A stretch of 64,000 bases of DNA from Micromonospora sp. WMMD1120 (GTDB taxonomy: Bacteria > Actinomycetota > Actinomycetes > Mycobacteriales > Micromonosporaceae): the NCBI RefSeq assembly GCF_029626235.1, contig NZ_JARUBO010000005.1, forward strand, positions 1,644,501 through 1,708,500, given 5' to 3'. Below the pieces are notes generated by a model. The model was not told the DNA's origin. It made no database searches and saw only the letters and a program-made list of their open reading frames with translations. The position numbers and the translations under genes are program-made. Shown here one piece after another: positions 32,643 to 41,700 of this stretch (the stretch's first letter is position 1; each line of letters starts with the position of its first letter).

Positions 32643-35252
32643 TCAGTACAGCGGCGTGATGAAGACACCCGCCTGGTCGACGATGGCGTGGGTGGTGCCC
32701 GAGCTGTTGTTGTAGAGCGTGGTGCCGCCAGCCGTCCCGACGATGGCGAGGTTGGAAGCGGTCTCCCCGGCAACGAAGTTGACGTTCGACGCCGATGGCC
32801 GTGCCTGGTCGGTCGGGTAGGCGGTCAGCACGCCCGCGGTGGTCGGAGCGGTGACGGTCAGGTTCGCCACCAACGCCGTCACACCCGGGCAGGAGCAGTT
32901 GGCGCCGGCCGCGAAGTCGGCCCAGACGTTGATCGACTCGCGCGGGTTGAGGGGGTGGTTGCCCCGGCTCGCGTCGGCGCGGGTGTCGGCGATGCGGACC
33001 GGGGAGTTCGGCACGTAGGTCAACTCACCGTCCGGGCCGAAGTAGCCGGCCACGTCCGCGATCACGTGCGTGCTGCCGGAACTCGCGTTGTGGATGTCCA
33101 CCTTGCCGCCTACCACCGGGACGGTCACCAGGTTCGGGATGCTCTGCCCGGCGACGAAGTTCAGGTTCGAGGCGGCCGGCACCGGAGCACCGGCGGGGAA
33201 GACCTTCAGGACGCCGCTCGTCGTCGGCGCGGTCACCGTGACGTTGAGGACGACGGCGGTGGCATCCGCCGGGAGCTGCCGGCCGAGGTCCAGCTGGCGG
33301 GTGGTGTTCGGCGACAACGCTCCACCTGAGGTACGGGTGTCGAGCGCCCGCTGCGGGTTGAGGGCGGTGAAACCCTGACCCTCCGCGCTGTACTGACCCT
33401 GAAGGTCGGCGATCACGTGCACCGTGCCGCCGCTGCTGTTCCTGATCCGGATCTTTCCGTTCTCCACCGGGACGGTCACCAGGTTCGGCACCGTCTCCCG
33501 GGCCACGAAGTTGACGTTCGACGCGCTCGGAGTTCCCGTGCCGTCCGGATAGACGGTCAGGAAGCCGGACGTCGTCGGCTCGGTCACCGTCACGTTGAGC
33601 ACCACGGCGCTGATCCGCGCGACCGGCACTCCGCCGATGTCGCTGAGCGGCAGCACCACGTCGGAGTTGGCGGGGATCGGCGTCCGCGTACCCACTCCGA
33701 CCGCGTTGCGGGTGTCCAGCAGCCGGGTCGGTGACACGGGCGTGTAGTGCGCGCCCAGAACGGTGCAGAGCGTGGTGTAGGAGCCGACCTCCTCACGGTT
33801 ACCGGAGACGTTCGCGCGGATGTAGGCGCAGGCCCGGCCCGCCCGGCGGAACCGGTGGGTCTCCTCGGCCGACTGGCTGACCCGGTAGAACCGCGAATCG
33901 CTGAACTTGTAGGTGAAGGTGCCCACGGGGCCGTCGGACGGCCAGGTCGACCGGCTGGTGCTGCGAGCGGTTCCGTCCAGTGGCCCACCGCCCCTGGTCT
34001 GCCGGAACGGTGCGACGCTCCAGACGAAGCCACCGACCCGCTCGACCGCGCCACGGTCGTGGAACCCGTTGCCGGTGCCGGTGTTCGTCACCTGCGGGTC
34101 GTCGAGGTGCGAATTGCCCACCATGTCGGTTGCCGGCACGCCCCGCGCCGAGGCGTTGCCCGAGTCGATCGCCGGTGAGCCGGGCTTCAGGGGAAGGTAA
34201 CTCCGCATCCCGCCGCGCTGGACGTCCAGCTGCGGGTCGGCGGAGATGTCGTGCCCGCCCTGCCCGGTGGCGGCGTGGAACGCCTCGATGGTGGCGTGCG
34301 TGGTGCCGGCCCAGGCGTACGGGGCGACACCCGCCGTGGGGTCGATCAGGTTGTAGTCCGCCACGCTCGGCAGGGACGCCGACGAGACCGAGACGGCGGC
34401 GTCGGTGACCGGCACGCTGCACAAAGCCGTTTGCTTGCTCAGCGGCTTGACGATGTTGTTCTCGATGACGGCGTCGGGCGAGGCGCCCGCGACGTCGATG
34501 CCGGGCCCGCAGGCCGCCGTCACCGTGTTGTTGGTGACGGTGCTGCCAGGCGCGTCGGTGATCCCGATCCGCCCGGCGACGACCTGGTTGGCGACGACAG
34601 TGGTGCCGGTAGCGGCGCCCTCGACAACCAGCGCGGCGTTACCGGTGTCGTTGATGTTGACCAGCCAGTTCCGGCTGATCGTCACGTCCCGGGAGGCACC
34701 GCCCACCCGTACCGCCGCCGGCACCTTCGTCTGTTGCGCGGCGATCCCGTTCAGCGTGACCCGGGACGAGCCGTCGATCACCACGGCGGGCGACGCGCTC
34801 GCACTCTGCCCCTGCACCACGAAGCCGTCCACGACCACGTCGTGGACCTGGCTGAGGGACAGGATCGTCCCGGTGACGTTCGACCCGTTGGTGCGGCCCA
34901 CATAGACCCAACCGGAGAACGCGTTCACCGCCCGGAACGTGATGGGCGCGGTCTCCGTGCCGGACCGGGTGAAGGTGACGTTCTCGGGATAGTTGCCCGG
35001 CTGCACCAGCACCGTCTGGCCGGGCTGGACCACCGCCGCGGCGGCCGAGATCGTGCAGAACGGCGCATCTTCGCTGCCGTCGGCTGTCGCCGAACAGTAT
35101 TTCTGGCTCACGTACAGCTCGTTCGCCGGACCGGCCGCGGCTCGCGCGACCGGCGTCGGGGCCGCCGCCACCGCGGGCGCCGCCAGCCCCACCAGGGCCG
35201 CACCACCCATCAGTGGTACGACAGCGAGCCGCGCCACCATCCGTCTGTCCAT
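32643..35252 (-). CDS. Secreted beta-helix/LDTR-repeat protein, paralogue E (first of array)
   Basis: The 869-aa product begins at ATG 35250-35252, with GGGGG 7 nt upstream. The Sec signal is RLAVVPLMGGAALVGLAAPAVA. The mature part begins LYVSQKYCSATADGSEDAPF. The beta helix includes ITDAPGSTVTNNTVTAACGP and ends NTGTGNGFHDRGAVERVG. A block with STWPSDGPVGTFTYKFSDS and HRFRRAGRACAYI precedes three repeats (TRLLDTRNAVG, QRALDTRTSGG, VRIADTRADAS); the third includes the CSCPGVT Cys pair, as in paralogue D. It is the promoter-proximal gene, so the promoter of the E-D-C unit should lie in the 106 bp upstream. Confidence 0.85.
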   Translation of the reverse strand: MDRRMVARLAVVPLMGGAALVGLAAPAVAAAPTPVARAAAGPANELYVSQKYCSATADGSEDAPFCTISAAAAVVQPGQTVLVQPGNYPENVTFTRSGTETAPITFRAVNAFSGWVYVGRTNGSNVTGTILSLSQVHDVVVDGFVVQGQSASASPAVVIDGSSRVTLNGIAAQQTKVPAAVRVGGASRDVTISRNWLVNINDTGNAALVVEGAATGTTVVANQVVAGRIGITDAPGSTVTNNTVTAACGPGIDVAGASPDAVIENNIVKPLSKQTALCSVPVTDAAVSVSSASLPSVADYNLIDPTAGVAPYAWAGTTHATIEAFHAATGQGGHDISADPQLDVQRGGMRSYLPLKPGSPAIDSGNASARGVPATDMVGNSHLDDPQVTNTGTGNGFHDRGAVERVGGFVWSVAPFRQTRGGGPLDGTARSTSRSTWPSDGPVGTFTYKFSDSRFYRVSQSAEETHRFRRAGRACAYIRANVSGNREEVGSYTTLCTVLGAHYTPVSPTRLLDTRNAVGVGTRTPIPANSDVVLPLSDIGGVPVARISAVVLNVTVTEPTTSGFLTVYPDGTGTPSASNVNFVARETVPNLVTVPVENGKIRIRNSSGGTVHVIADLQGQYSAEGQGFTALNPQRALDTRTSGGALSPNTTRQLDLGRQLPADATAVVLNVTVTAPTTSGVLKVFPAGAPVPAASNLNFVAGQSIPNLVTVPVVGGKVDIHNASSGSTHVIADVAGYFGPDGELTYVPNSPVRIADTRADASRGNHPLNPRESINVWADFAAGANCSCPGVTALVANLTVTAPTTAGVLTAYPTDQARPSASNVNFVAGETASNLAIVGTAGGTTLYNNSSGTTHAIVDQAGVFITPLY

Positions 35253-35358
35253 CGAGCACCCCCGTGCAAGTCGATCATGCGAGAGGGAGCGTAACGTTCG
35301 TTCGTCGGTTTGATCAGCTCCGATCGGTCGACACCCTCGGCCGTTCGGTCGGAGCCGG
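35253..35358 (-). promoter_or_regulatory. Presumed promoter region of the beta-helix array
   Basis: This 106-bp gap is the only sequence upstream of paralogue E before the next gene ends. It is less GC-rich than its flanks around CGTAACGTTCGTTCG (35291-35305). I see no unambiguous -35/-10 pair on the minus strand, so the promoter is inferred from position. Confidence 0.4.
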
Positions 35359-35832
35359 TCAGTCGTGCCGTTCGGTGCGCTCGATCTCGGCGAACGCCGC
35401 GCTCAGATAGCCGTCGACCGGTCGACCCGTCACCGTCAACAGGTCGGCCACGAGCAGTGGGGCGTGCCGGGCGAGCGCGGCCGGGTCCGGCGGGGAGTCG
35501 TCCTCGCCGCTGTCGTAGACCCCGAGAGCCCCGGCCAGCAGCACCAGCACGACGTGCGGGTCGACGTCCGGCCGCCAGGCTGCCGCCGCGCGCACGCACC
35601 GCTGCAACACCTGGCGTACGTCGTGGCTGTCCAGCCCGTCCGGGTGGCTCTCCTCGAGCAGCAGCCGCACCACGGCGCCGAGCACCAGCCCGGAACGTTC
35701 GGCGGTGGCGAGCCGGCCGGCGGCCGCCTCGTACCCCTCCGGGTCCTGGGTCTTCGCGGCCTCCACCGCGTCGCTGGCGGCGTCGGCGATCTCGCGGGCG
35801 GGTGCGGGCAGATGTCGCCAGGTCACGCTCAC
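35359..35832 (-). CDS. Hypothetical helical protein
   Basis: The 157-aa product starts from GTG 35830-35832 (begins VSVTWRHLPAPAREIADAAS). The frame extends upstream, but that part is Arg-rich and lacks protein character. The product is mostly helical and soluble, with repeated Ala/Leu/Asp helices and no signal peptide or membrane segment. The phrase VRQVLQRCVRAAAAWRPDVDPHVVLVLLAGALGVYD suggests a compact helical bundle. I recognise no family. It lies immediately upstream of the beta-helix array on the same strand, so read-through could link them. Confidence 0.6.
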   Translation of the reverse strand: MSVTWRHLPAPAREIADAASDAVEAAKTQDPEGYEAAAGRLATAERSGLVLGAVVRLLLEESHPDGLDSHDVRQVLQRCVRAAAAWRPDVDPHVVLVLLAGALGVYDSGEDDSPPDPAALARHAPLLVADLLTVTGRPVDGYLSAAFAEIERTERHD

Positions 35833-35906
35833 CGGGCCAGCATGGCAGAGCCCTCCGACAGCCCGGCGGCTCGGTAAACGGTTCGCGCGTTGTCGCACCT
35901 GACGAA

Positions 35907-35912
35907 CAGAAT
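35907..35912 (+). promoter_or_regulatory. -10-like hexamer CAGAAT of the MFS gene
   Basis: CAGAAT ends 6 nt before ATG 35919 with no Shine-Dalgarno sequence. The identical hexamer with identical spacing precedes the lipoprotein gene at 44280. Confidence 0.35.
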
Positions 35913-35918
35913 GCGGTC

Positions 35919-37202
35919 ATGCTGCGTCGCGCCCTGCCCCGCCGTCCGGAGGCTCGCCGGCTCCTCGTCGGCACCCTGCTCTCGGCGATCGGGCGTGGCC
36001 TCACACTGCCCTTCCTCTTCATCTATTTCACCGACGTACGCGGCCTCACCGACACCCGCGCCGGCCTGGTCATCGGTTGGTACGGCGCGGTCACCCTGGC
36101 CCTGTCGCCGCTGGGCGGGACGCTGATCGACAGGTTCGGGGCCCGCCGGGTGGTGCTGCCGTGCCTGGTGATCGAGGCGGTGGGCACCGGCTCGCTGGCC
36201 CTGGTCGACTCGAGTGCCTCCGCGTTCGCGGTGATGACGGTGGTCGCGGTGGGCAGCTCGGCGATCTGGTCCGGGCAGAACACCATCCTCGCCTCGCTGA
36301 CCGACGACGGTGAGCGGCAGCGCGTCTTCGGGTTGAACTTCGCGCTGCTCAACCTCGGCATCGGCATCGGCGGTATGACCTCCGGCGCGATCATCGACAC
36401 CGACCGACCGGGCACCTTCCAGACGATCTACCTGCTGGACGCGGTGAGCTACCTGATGCCCGCCGTGATCCTGCTCACCCTGCCGGGTGTCGGGCACCGG
36501 CTCGGCACCCGTCGGGCCGCCGACCAATCGTCACCGGGTGGCTACCTGACAGTGCTCGGCGACCGCCCGTTCCGCCGCCTGGTGATCTTCGCGATGATCC
36601 TCACCACCTGTGGGTACGCCCAGATCGAGGTCGGCTTCGCCGCGTACGCCGTGCGGGTCGCCGAGGTGAGCCCACGGGTGGTGGCCTGGGCGCTCGCCGC
36701 CAACACGGTGATGATCGTGCTCGCCCAACTCCTGGTCATCCGTCGCATCGAGGGCCGCAGCCGCACCGCCGCACTCGCCGTGGTCGGGGCGGTGTTCGCC
36801 ACCGCCTGGCTGGTCCTCGGCGCGGCCGACCTGGTCAGCACCGGCGGCGCCGTGCTGGGCGCGCTGTGCGTGGTGGCCTGCTCGGCGATCTTCGGCTTCG
36901 GCGAGACGATGCTGTCACCGGTGATGCCGGCACTGACCAACGCGCTGGCCACCGACGAACTACGCGGCAGGTACAACGCGATGAGTTCGATGATCTTCGG
37001 AATCAGCGGGGTGATCGGCCCGGTCACCGCCGGCCCGCTCATCGGTGTGGCCGATGGCAAGGTCTGGGTGGCCACAGTGGTCGGCGGCTGCCTGGTCGCC
37101 TCGTTCGTCGCGCTCTCCCTGCGCCGCCTGCTCACCGCCCAGCAGGACGGCAGGACGACACCTGCACCCCAATCCCCCGAGCCGGTCCCGACCCCCACCT
37201 GA
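35919..37202 (+). CDS. MFS transporter
   Basis: This 427-aa protein has twelve hydrophobic segments and the MFS loop 2-3 signature in GGTLIDRFGARRVVLPC (residues about 66-82). The N-terminal half has LPFLFIYFTDVRGLTDTRAG, typical of the MdtH/YceL-like drug-efflux group. The protein ends in a Pro/Thr tail. It is predicted to be a proton-coupled exporter in the cytoplasmic membrane; the substrate is unknown. It diverges from the hypothetical gene at 35359 and no regulator adjoins it. The ATG was chosen for the hexamer spacing and because the long upstream frame is Arg/Pro-rich shadow sequence. Confidence 0.88.
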   Translation: MLRRALPRRPEARRLLVGTLLSAIGRGLTLPFLFIYFTDVRGLTDTRAGLVIGWYGAVTLALSPLGGTLIDRFGARRVVLPCLVIEAVGTGSLALVDSSASAFAVMTVVAVGSSAIWSGQNTILASLTDDGERQRVFGLNFALLNLGIGIGGMTSGAIIDTDRPGTFQTIYLLDAVSYLMPAVILLTLPGVGHRLGTRRAADQSSPGGYLTVLGDRPFRRLVIFAMILTTCGYAQIEVGFAAYAVRVAEVSPRVVAWALAANTVMIVLAQLLVIRRIEGRSRTAALAVVGAVFATAWLVLGAADLVSTGGAVLGALCVVACSAIFGFGETMLSPVMPALTNALATDELRGRYNAMSSMIFGISGVIGPVTAGPLIGVADGKVWVATVVGGCLVASFVALSLRRLLTAQQDGRTTPAPQSPEPVPTPT

Positions 37203-37255
37203 CCCGCTCGCGCAGGACGGAAAACCACCAGCCGGGACGGGTCCCGGGAACGGCT

Positions 37256-37285
37256 CGGGCCCCGGAGCGCGCGCTCCGGGGCCCG
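37256..37285. terminator. Perfect 30-bp palindromic terminator
   Basis: CGGGCCCCGGAGCGC (37256-37270) is followed directly by its reverse complement (37271-37285). It lies between the convergent MFS and nucleotidase genes. Confidence 0.8.
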
Positions 37286-37303
37286 GTCGTCGCGGGTCGG
37301 CCG

Positions 37304-39010
37304 TCAGGCGGTGGGGACCTCGGCGGTGGTGCGGATCCGGTCCAGCGTCGGTGCGGAGACCGGGGACTGGGCGGTCAGGTAGTTCACGAAGGCGTCCAGG
37401 TCGATCTGGCCGGTGACCGGGTTGGTCCCGCCGGTGAGGGCGGTGAAGCCGTCACCGCCGCCGGCCAGGAAGTTGTTCACCGTCACCCGGTAGGTGGCGG
37501 CGGTGTCGACAGTGGTGCCGCCCAGGGTGAGGCTGCCCCGGACCACGCGGGTGCCGGCGCACGGGTCGGCGGCCGTGCCGGTGGTGCCGTTCGGGTCGAC
37601 GACGTAGCCGACCGTCGCCGACGGGTACAGCGTCCGGTTCGTGACGAACTGCTGCTCCAGCACGCAGTACAGCTGCGCGCCGGTCAGGTCCAACGTCACC
37701 AGGTTGTTGGCGAACGGCTGCACCGTGAACGCCTCCTCGTAGGTGACCGGGCCGGCGTCGAGGTCGGCCCGGACCCCGCCCGGGTTCATGAAGGCGGCGA
37801 CGGCGCCCTCCTCGTCGTCGGTGGCGGCGAGCTGCGCGTCGGCGATCAGGTTGCCCAGCGGCGACTCGCCCAGACTCGTACCGAAGAGGGTTTCCTGGCT
37901 CCGGGTGATCGCCTCGTTGGTCACCCCGACCTGGCGGCCGGCGACCGGGCCGAGCACCGTCTTGTAGCGGTTGATCAGCTCGGTCTGCTTCGGGTCCTTC
38001 GCCACGTCCCGGGTGACCACGACGTTGTTCGCGGCGGCGGAGAGCACGTCACCGCTACGACGATCGATCTTGAGGTCGATGTCGGTGACCAGGCGACCGA
38101 AGGAGCTGGCGCTGGTGACCAGCTTGCCGTTGATGTCGCAGTTGTACGCCTGGTGGGTGTGCCCGCTGACCACCACGTCGATCGACGGGTCCATCCGGTT
38201 GGCGATGTCCACGATGGGTCCGGTCATGCCGACGCAGTCGTTGATCCCACCGGTCGCGGCCTGGGTGCCGCCCTCGTGCAGCAGGACGACGATCGCCTCC
38301 ACGCCCTTGCGGCGCAGCTCACGGGCGTACCTGTTGGCGGTGTCCGCCTCGTCGGCGAAGCCGAGGCCGGCGACCCCCTGCTGGCTGACGATCTGCGGGG
38401 TGCCCTCCAGGGTCATGCCGATGAAGCCGACCTTGACGCCCTGCACCCTGTGGATCGCGTACGGCGCCATCAGCGGCTTGCCGGTCGCGGTCTTGAAGGC
38501 GTTCGCGGAGAGGTACTGGAAGCCGGCGCCCTTGAACGGGGTGCCGTCGGCGCAGCCGTCCACCGGGTGGCAGCCACCGTTCTGCATGCGCAGCAGCTCG
38601 GCGGCGCCCTCGTCGAACTCGTGGTTGCCGACGCTGGCGTAGTCCAGCCCGGCCATGCTCAGCGCCTCGATGGTCGGCTCGTCGTGGAAAGCCGCCGAGA
38701 GCAGCGGGGACGCTCCGATCAGGTCACCGGCGGCGACGGTGATGGTGTTCTTCTTCTTGGCGGCGGCGCGCAGCTCGGCCAGGTGCGTGGACAGGAACTC
38801 GACGCCACCCGCCGCCTGTCCGGCGATGGTGCCGCTGGACCCGCTCGGCGGTTCGAGGTTGCCGTGGAAGTCGTTGAGGGCCAGCAGGGTGACGTCGACC
38901 GGCTTCGGTCGCGCGTCGGCCTGCTCGGGGCTGCTGGCGACCGCGCCGAGGGCGGCCACCGCGAGCGCGGTCAGGCCGATGCCGGCCCGCCGCATCCCGG
39001 TTATGAACAT
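37304..39010 (-). CDS. Secreted 5'-nucleotidase / UshA-type metallophosphatase
   Basis: This 568-aa protein begins at ATG 39008-39010, with GAGGAG 4 nt upstream. The signal peptide (GIGLTALAVAALGAVASS) is cleaved near residue 32. The N-terminal metallophosphoesterase domain has LNDFHGNLEP, AAGDLIGASP, GNHEFDEG and VVSGHTHQAYN. The C-terminal 5'-nucleotidase domain (about 350-550) has NPGGVRADLD and the substrate-stacking VNNFLAGGGDGFTAL. The family hydrolyses nucleotides, UDP-sugars or cyclic nucleotides outside the cell and scavenges phosphate and nucleosides. No sortase or membrane anchor is visible, so it is probably released. Two Cys pairs (HPVDGCADG and GCHPVDGC) resemble the insertions seen in other actinobacterial members. 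Confidence 0.92.
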   Translation of the reverse strand: MFITGMRRAGIGLTALAVAALGAVASSPEQADARPKPVDVTLLALNDFHGNLEPPSGSSGTIAGQAAGGVEFLSTHLAELRAAAKKKNTITVAAGDLIGASPLLSAAFHDEPTIEALSMAGLDYASVGNHEFDEGAAELLRMQNGGCHPVDGCADGTPFKGAGFQYLSANAFKTATGKPLMAPYAIHRVQGVKVGFIGMTLEGTPQIVSQQGVAGLGFADEADTANRYARELRRKGVEAIVVLLHEGGTQAATGGINDCVGMTGPIVDIANRMDPSIDVVVSGHTHQAYNCDINGKLVTSASSFGRLVTDIDLKIDRRSGDVLSAAANNVVVTRDVAKDPKQTELINRYKTVLGPVAGRQVGVTNEAITRSQETLFGTSLGESPLGNLIADAQLAATDDEEGAVAAFMNPGGVRADLDAGPVTYEEAFTVQPFANNLVTLDLTGAQLYCVLEQQFVTNRTLYPSATVGYVVDPNGTTGTAADPCAGTRVVRGSLTLGGTTVDTAATYRVTVNNFLAGGGDGFTALTGGTNPVTGQIDLDAFVNYLTAQSPVSAPTLDRIRTTAEVPTA

Positions 39011-39316
39011 GGATCTCCTCGTGAGAATCGGCGCCTGCGCCGTCCGGCCGATGGGTCGACCGGGCCGCCGACGGGCGCCGTCGGAAGGGTCGCGGTTGGC
39101 GGCGGGGGAGGATGGCCGCCCACCGACAGCCTCTCATTCGGACGCCGGCCGGTCGACCCGAGCAGAGCATCGGAGCTGCGGGTACGCCCGGACCGTCGGC
39201 GACGGCCGTTTCGCGGCGGCGCGCCGGACAGCATCCTGCTCGCGCCGGCACCAACGGATGCGGCCGAGCCGCGCCCACGACCGACGTCCACCGGGCGCGG
39301 CCGGCTGGCGTGCCGG
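39011..39316. other. Intergenic region, 306 bp
   Basis: This stretch holds the leader of the nucleotidase gene (minus strand). No convincing gene, hairpin or promoter was seen beyond the ribosome-binding site next to 39010. Short frames here have shadow-type composition. Confidence 0.4.
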
Positions 39317-39955
39317 TCAAGCGCCGGCCAGCGCCTCGGTGACCAGGGTCGCGACCGCCTCCGGGGTCCAGCCGTCCGGCACGCCGGGTCGCGCCGCCAG
39401 ATAGGTGGTGATCCGCCCTGCGGGCCAGCCGTGCGACTCGTACAGCCCGCGAGCGATCATGCCGAGGTAGATCGGCGCGGGTGGCCGGCACCGCGCGGCG
39501 GACATTCCCTCGGGGGCGGTGAAGGTGAGCAGCGGAACGCCGTCGTGGCCGCCCGGACAGACCAACGTCTCGTACCGTCCGGGGCCGAGCGTGGCCCTCC
39601 CCTCGGCGACGGCCACCTCGATGGCCGCGCCGGTCGCCTCGGCCAGGTCAACCGGCCGGTACATCTCCTGGGCCGCGATGTCGGTGAACTGCTCCACCGT
39701 GACCAGGTAGGCGCGGGCGGCGGCCTCGTCCGGCAGGTCCGGGTCGTAGAAGGCCATCCCGCCGGTCCAGGCCCGGGACTCACCGGCGAAATAGATGCCA
39801 CCGGGCAGCGACACCGGGACCGAACGGCTCGGCGGGCGGCGGTCACGGCAACCGGGGTACGTCCGCCTGCCACCGGGTGGGCAGCCACCCCCGATGTACC
39901 AGGCGAGCCGGGCGGCGTGCATGTTCGAGCCGTACGCGACATACCAGACCAGCAC
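39317..39955 (-). CDS. Gamma-glutamylcyclotransferase-fold protein
   Basis: This 212-aa protein starts with GTG 39953-39955, with GAGGAGG 7 nt upstream. The N-terminus VWYVAYGSNMHAARL carries the YGSN phosphate-loop-like motif of the GGCT/AIG2 fold. The body includes GIYFAGESRAWTGGMAFYDP and a possible acidic catalytic position within YLVTVEQFTDIAAQEM. Actinomycete homologues are often mislabelled as histone deacetylases. The C-terminal 35 residues add a helical extension (GWTPEAVATLVTEALAG). The substrate is unknown. The gene is likely monocistronic and is divergent from the GGDEF gene. Confidence 0.78.
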   Translation of the reverse strand: MLVWYVAYGSNMHAARLAWYIGGGCPPGGRRTYPGCRDRRPPSRSVPVSLPGGIYFAGESRAWTGGMAFYDPDLPDEAAARAYLVTVEQFTDIAAQEMYRPVDLAEATGAAIEVAVAEGRATLGPGRYETLVCPGGHDGVPLLTFTAPEGMSAARCRPPAPIYLGMIARGLYESHGWPAGRITTYLAARPGVPDGWTPEAVATLVTEALAGA

Positions 39956-40039
39956 GCCGTCGCCTCCTCACCGGCGGGAGCCTCCACGCTAACGCCGGCC
40001 AACCGCCCACAGGCTGCGTCCACAGCCTGTGGATAGCAC

Positions 40040-41548
40040 GTGTGTACGAAGGATGATCGGGCCCTCGCCGCCGTGAGTACGCTTGATCGCGCGGCTCGGC
40101 GCTGGCCGGGCCCCTCCCCTACCTGGAACGACGTGCGAGTGGATCATCAGCGAGTCATCCGTGACGTCACCGTCCGCCTGCCGATGGCGTCGAGTGCGCT
40201 GGAGGCCTGTCGGTGGACGGTCACCGCGCTGTCCCGGCACACCCCGGCGACCATCTCGGTGCTGCTCGCGGTCCATGACCGCCTGCGCTGCGTCGCGGCG
40301 ACCGGTGCCTGGCAGGTCTTCGCCACGGTGCCGGCGCGCACCGGCATCGTCGGTCGCGTGCACGCGACCGGCGTGGCCGCCGTCGTCCCGGACGTCACCG
40401 CCGACCCGGACTACCTACCGGTACGCCCGGACGTGACCGCCGAGCTGTGCGTGCCGGTGCTGGACCCGGCGGGCCGGGCGATCGGTGTCCTCGACCTCCA
40501 GTGGAGCGAGTCGACCGATCTGGCATCGTGGTGTGAGGTCGCGCAGCGGCTGGCCGACCGGCTCGGCTCGCGCATCGCCGCGCTCGGTGGCCCACCCGCC
40601 GAGACCCGCAGCGAGAAGCTGCTCCGGCACGCCGCGGCACTCTCCTCCGCCCCGACCGAGGGGGAGGTGTTGGGCGTGGCCGCCGACGCCGCCCGGGAGG
40701 TCTCCACCCTCTCCACAGCGGTGCTGGTGCTCGGCGGTCAGCTCGGCCCACCCCCGGCGGCGCCCGACGGACTGGAGCTCCGACTCCGCGCCGAACTGGC
40801 CAAGGCCGGCCCGGTCGCACTGGACCGGATTGTCGACCGCGCCCACCGGTACGGGGCCGGCTACACGCTGGGCGAAGCGGGGCACCCCCCGACCGCCGAC
40901 TACCGACCGCTGATCCGGGCGGGTGTGCACACGCTGGTCGCCGTGCCGGTCGGTCCGGCGGAGGCCGGTGGCGTCCTGCTGGTAGCCGACGAGCGCGCCC
41001 TGCGCCCGGACCCGACCACCGTCAGCCTCATGGAACTGCTCGCCGGGCAGGCCTGGACCAGCATCGACCGGCTGCGCACGCTGACCCGACTGCGGGAGCA
41101 GGCCAGCTCGGACCCGCTCACCGGGTTGCGGCACACCGGCCCGTTCGGGCAGCGGATCGCAGCGGCCACCCCCGGGCGTACGGCGCTGCTGGCCATCGAC
41201 GTGGACGGCTTCAAGACCGTCAACGACACGTACGGCCACCAGGCCGGCGACCGGGTGCTGGTCGGGCTGGCGCGGGCCCTGGAGGCGGCGTTGCGGCACG
41301 GCGACGAGCTGTACCGGATCGGCGGCGACGAGTTCGTCGCGGTGATCGAGGTGAGCCGCCCGGAGGAGGCGGTCCGGATCGCCGAGCGCCTGACCGAGGC
41401 TGCCCGGCGGATCGGACGCACGATCAGTGTGGGTGTGGCGCTGCCCCGTCCCGGCGAATCCCCCGACCGCGCCCTCAAGCGAGCCGACCAGGCCCTCTAC
41501 GCGGTGAAGCGCCACGGCCGCGACGGCGTACGCCTCTCCGCCGCCTAA
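40040..41548 (+). CDS. GAF-GGDEF diguanylate cyclase
   Basis: The open frame of 502 aa has an N-terminal GAF-type sensory domain (about 45-185, with SVLLAVHDRLRCVAATGAW and GIVGRVHATG). A second helical or partial GAF region follows (about 195-345). The GGDEF domain is at about 350-500. The active site GGDEF is intact at 428-432, and an RHGD autoinhibitory I-site sits at 419-422, exactly five residues upstream. It should make cyclic di-GMP with product feedback. No membrane segment or EAL domain is seen, so it senses in the cytosol. The start is uncertain: TACGCT at 40078-40083 would exclude the GTG at 40040 and favour in-frame GTGs at 40133 or 40139. Confidence 0.9.
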   Translation: MCTKDDRALAAVSTLDRAARRWPGPSPTWNDVRVDHQRVIRDVTVRLPMASSALEACRWTVTALSRHTPATISVLLAVHDRLRCVAATGAWQVFATVPARTGIVGRVHATGVAAVVPDVTADPDYLPVRPDVTAELCVPVLDPAGRAIGVLDLQWSESTDLASWCEVAQRLADRLGSRIAALGGPPAETRSEKLLRHAAALSSAPTEGEVLGVAADAAREVSTLSTAVLVLGGQLGPPPAAPDGLELRLRAELAKAGPVALDRIVDRAHRYGAGYTLGEAGHPPTADYRPLIRAGVHTLVAVPVGPAEAGGVLLVADERALRPDPTTVSLMELLAGQAWTSIDRLRTLTRLREQASSDPLTGLRHTGPFGQRIAAATPGRTALLAIDVDGFKTVNDTYGHQAGDRVLVGLARALEAALRHGDELYRIGGDEFVAVIEVSRPEEAVRIAERLTEAARRIGRTISVGVALPRPGESPDRALKRADQALYAVKRHGRDGVRLSAA

Positions 41549-41595
41549 CCCCCGCCCCAGCCCAGCCCCGCCCTCCCTGCCCTGCCCTGTTCTCC

Positions 41596-41656
41596 GTTGA
41601 TCATGAAGTTATTGCCAGGACACGCCGAGCCGATTGGCCATAACTTCATGATCAAC
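41596..41656. terminator. Inverted repeat; terminator and dispersed element copy 2
   Basis: The arms 41596-41616 and 41636-41656 are complementary except for one position and are the same sequence as the arms at 5589-5649. The loop again contains GACACGCCGA. It lies between the convergent GGDEF and asd genes. A CCGGG/GGGCC run follows up to the asd stop, as in copy 1. Confidence 0.85.
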
Positions 41657-41700
41657 CGGGCCGGGGGCCGGGGGCCCGGGCCGGGGGCCGGGGGGTGGGG

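Noticed and set aside
39011..39316. Short open frames in the gap upstream of the nucleotidase gene
   Set aside because: They lack starts with ribosome-binding sites, have Arg/Pro-rich composition and no similarity pattern.
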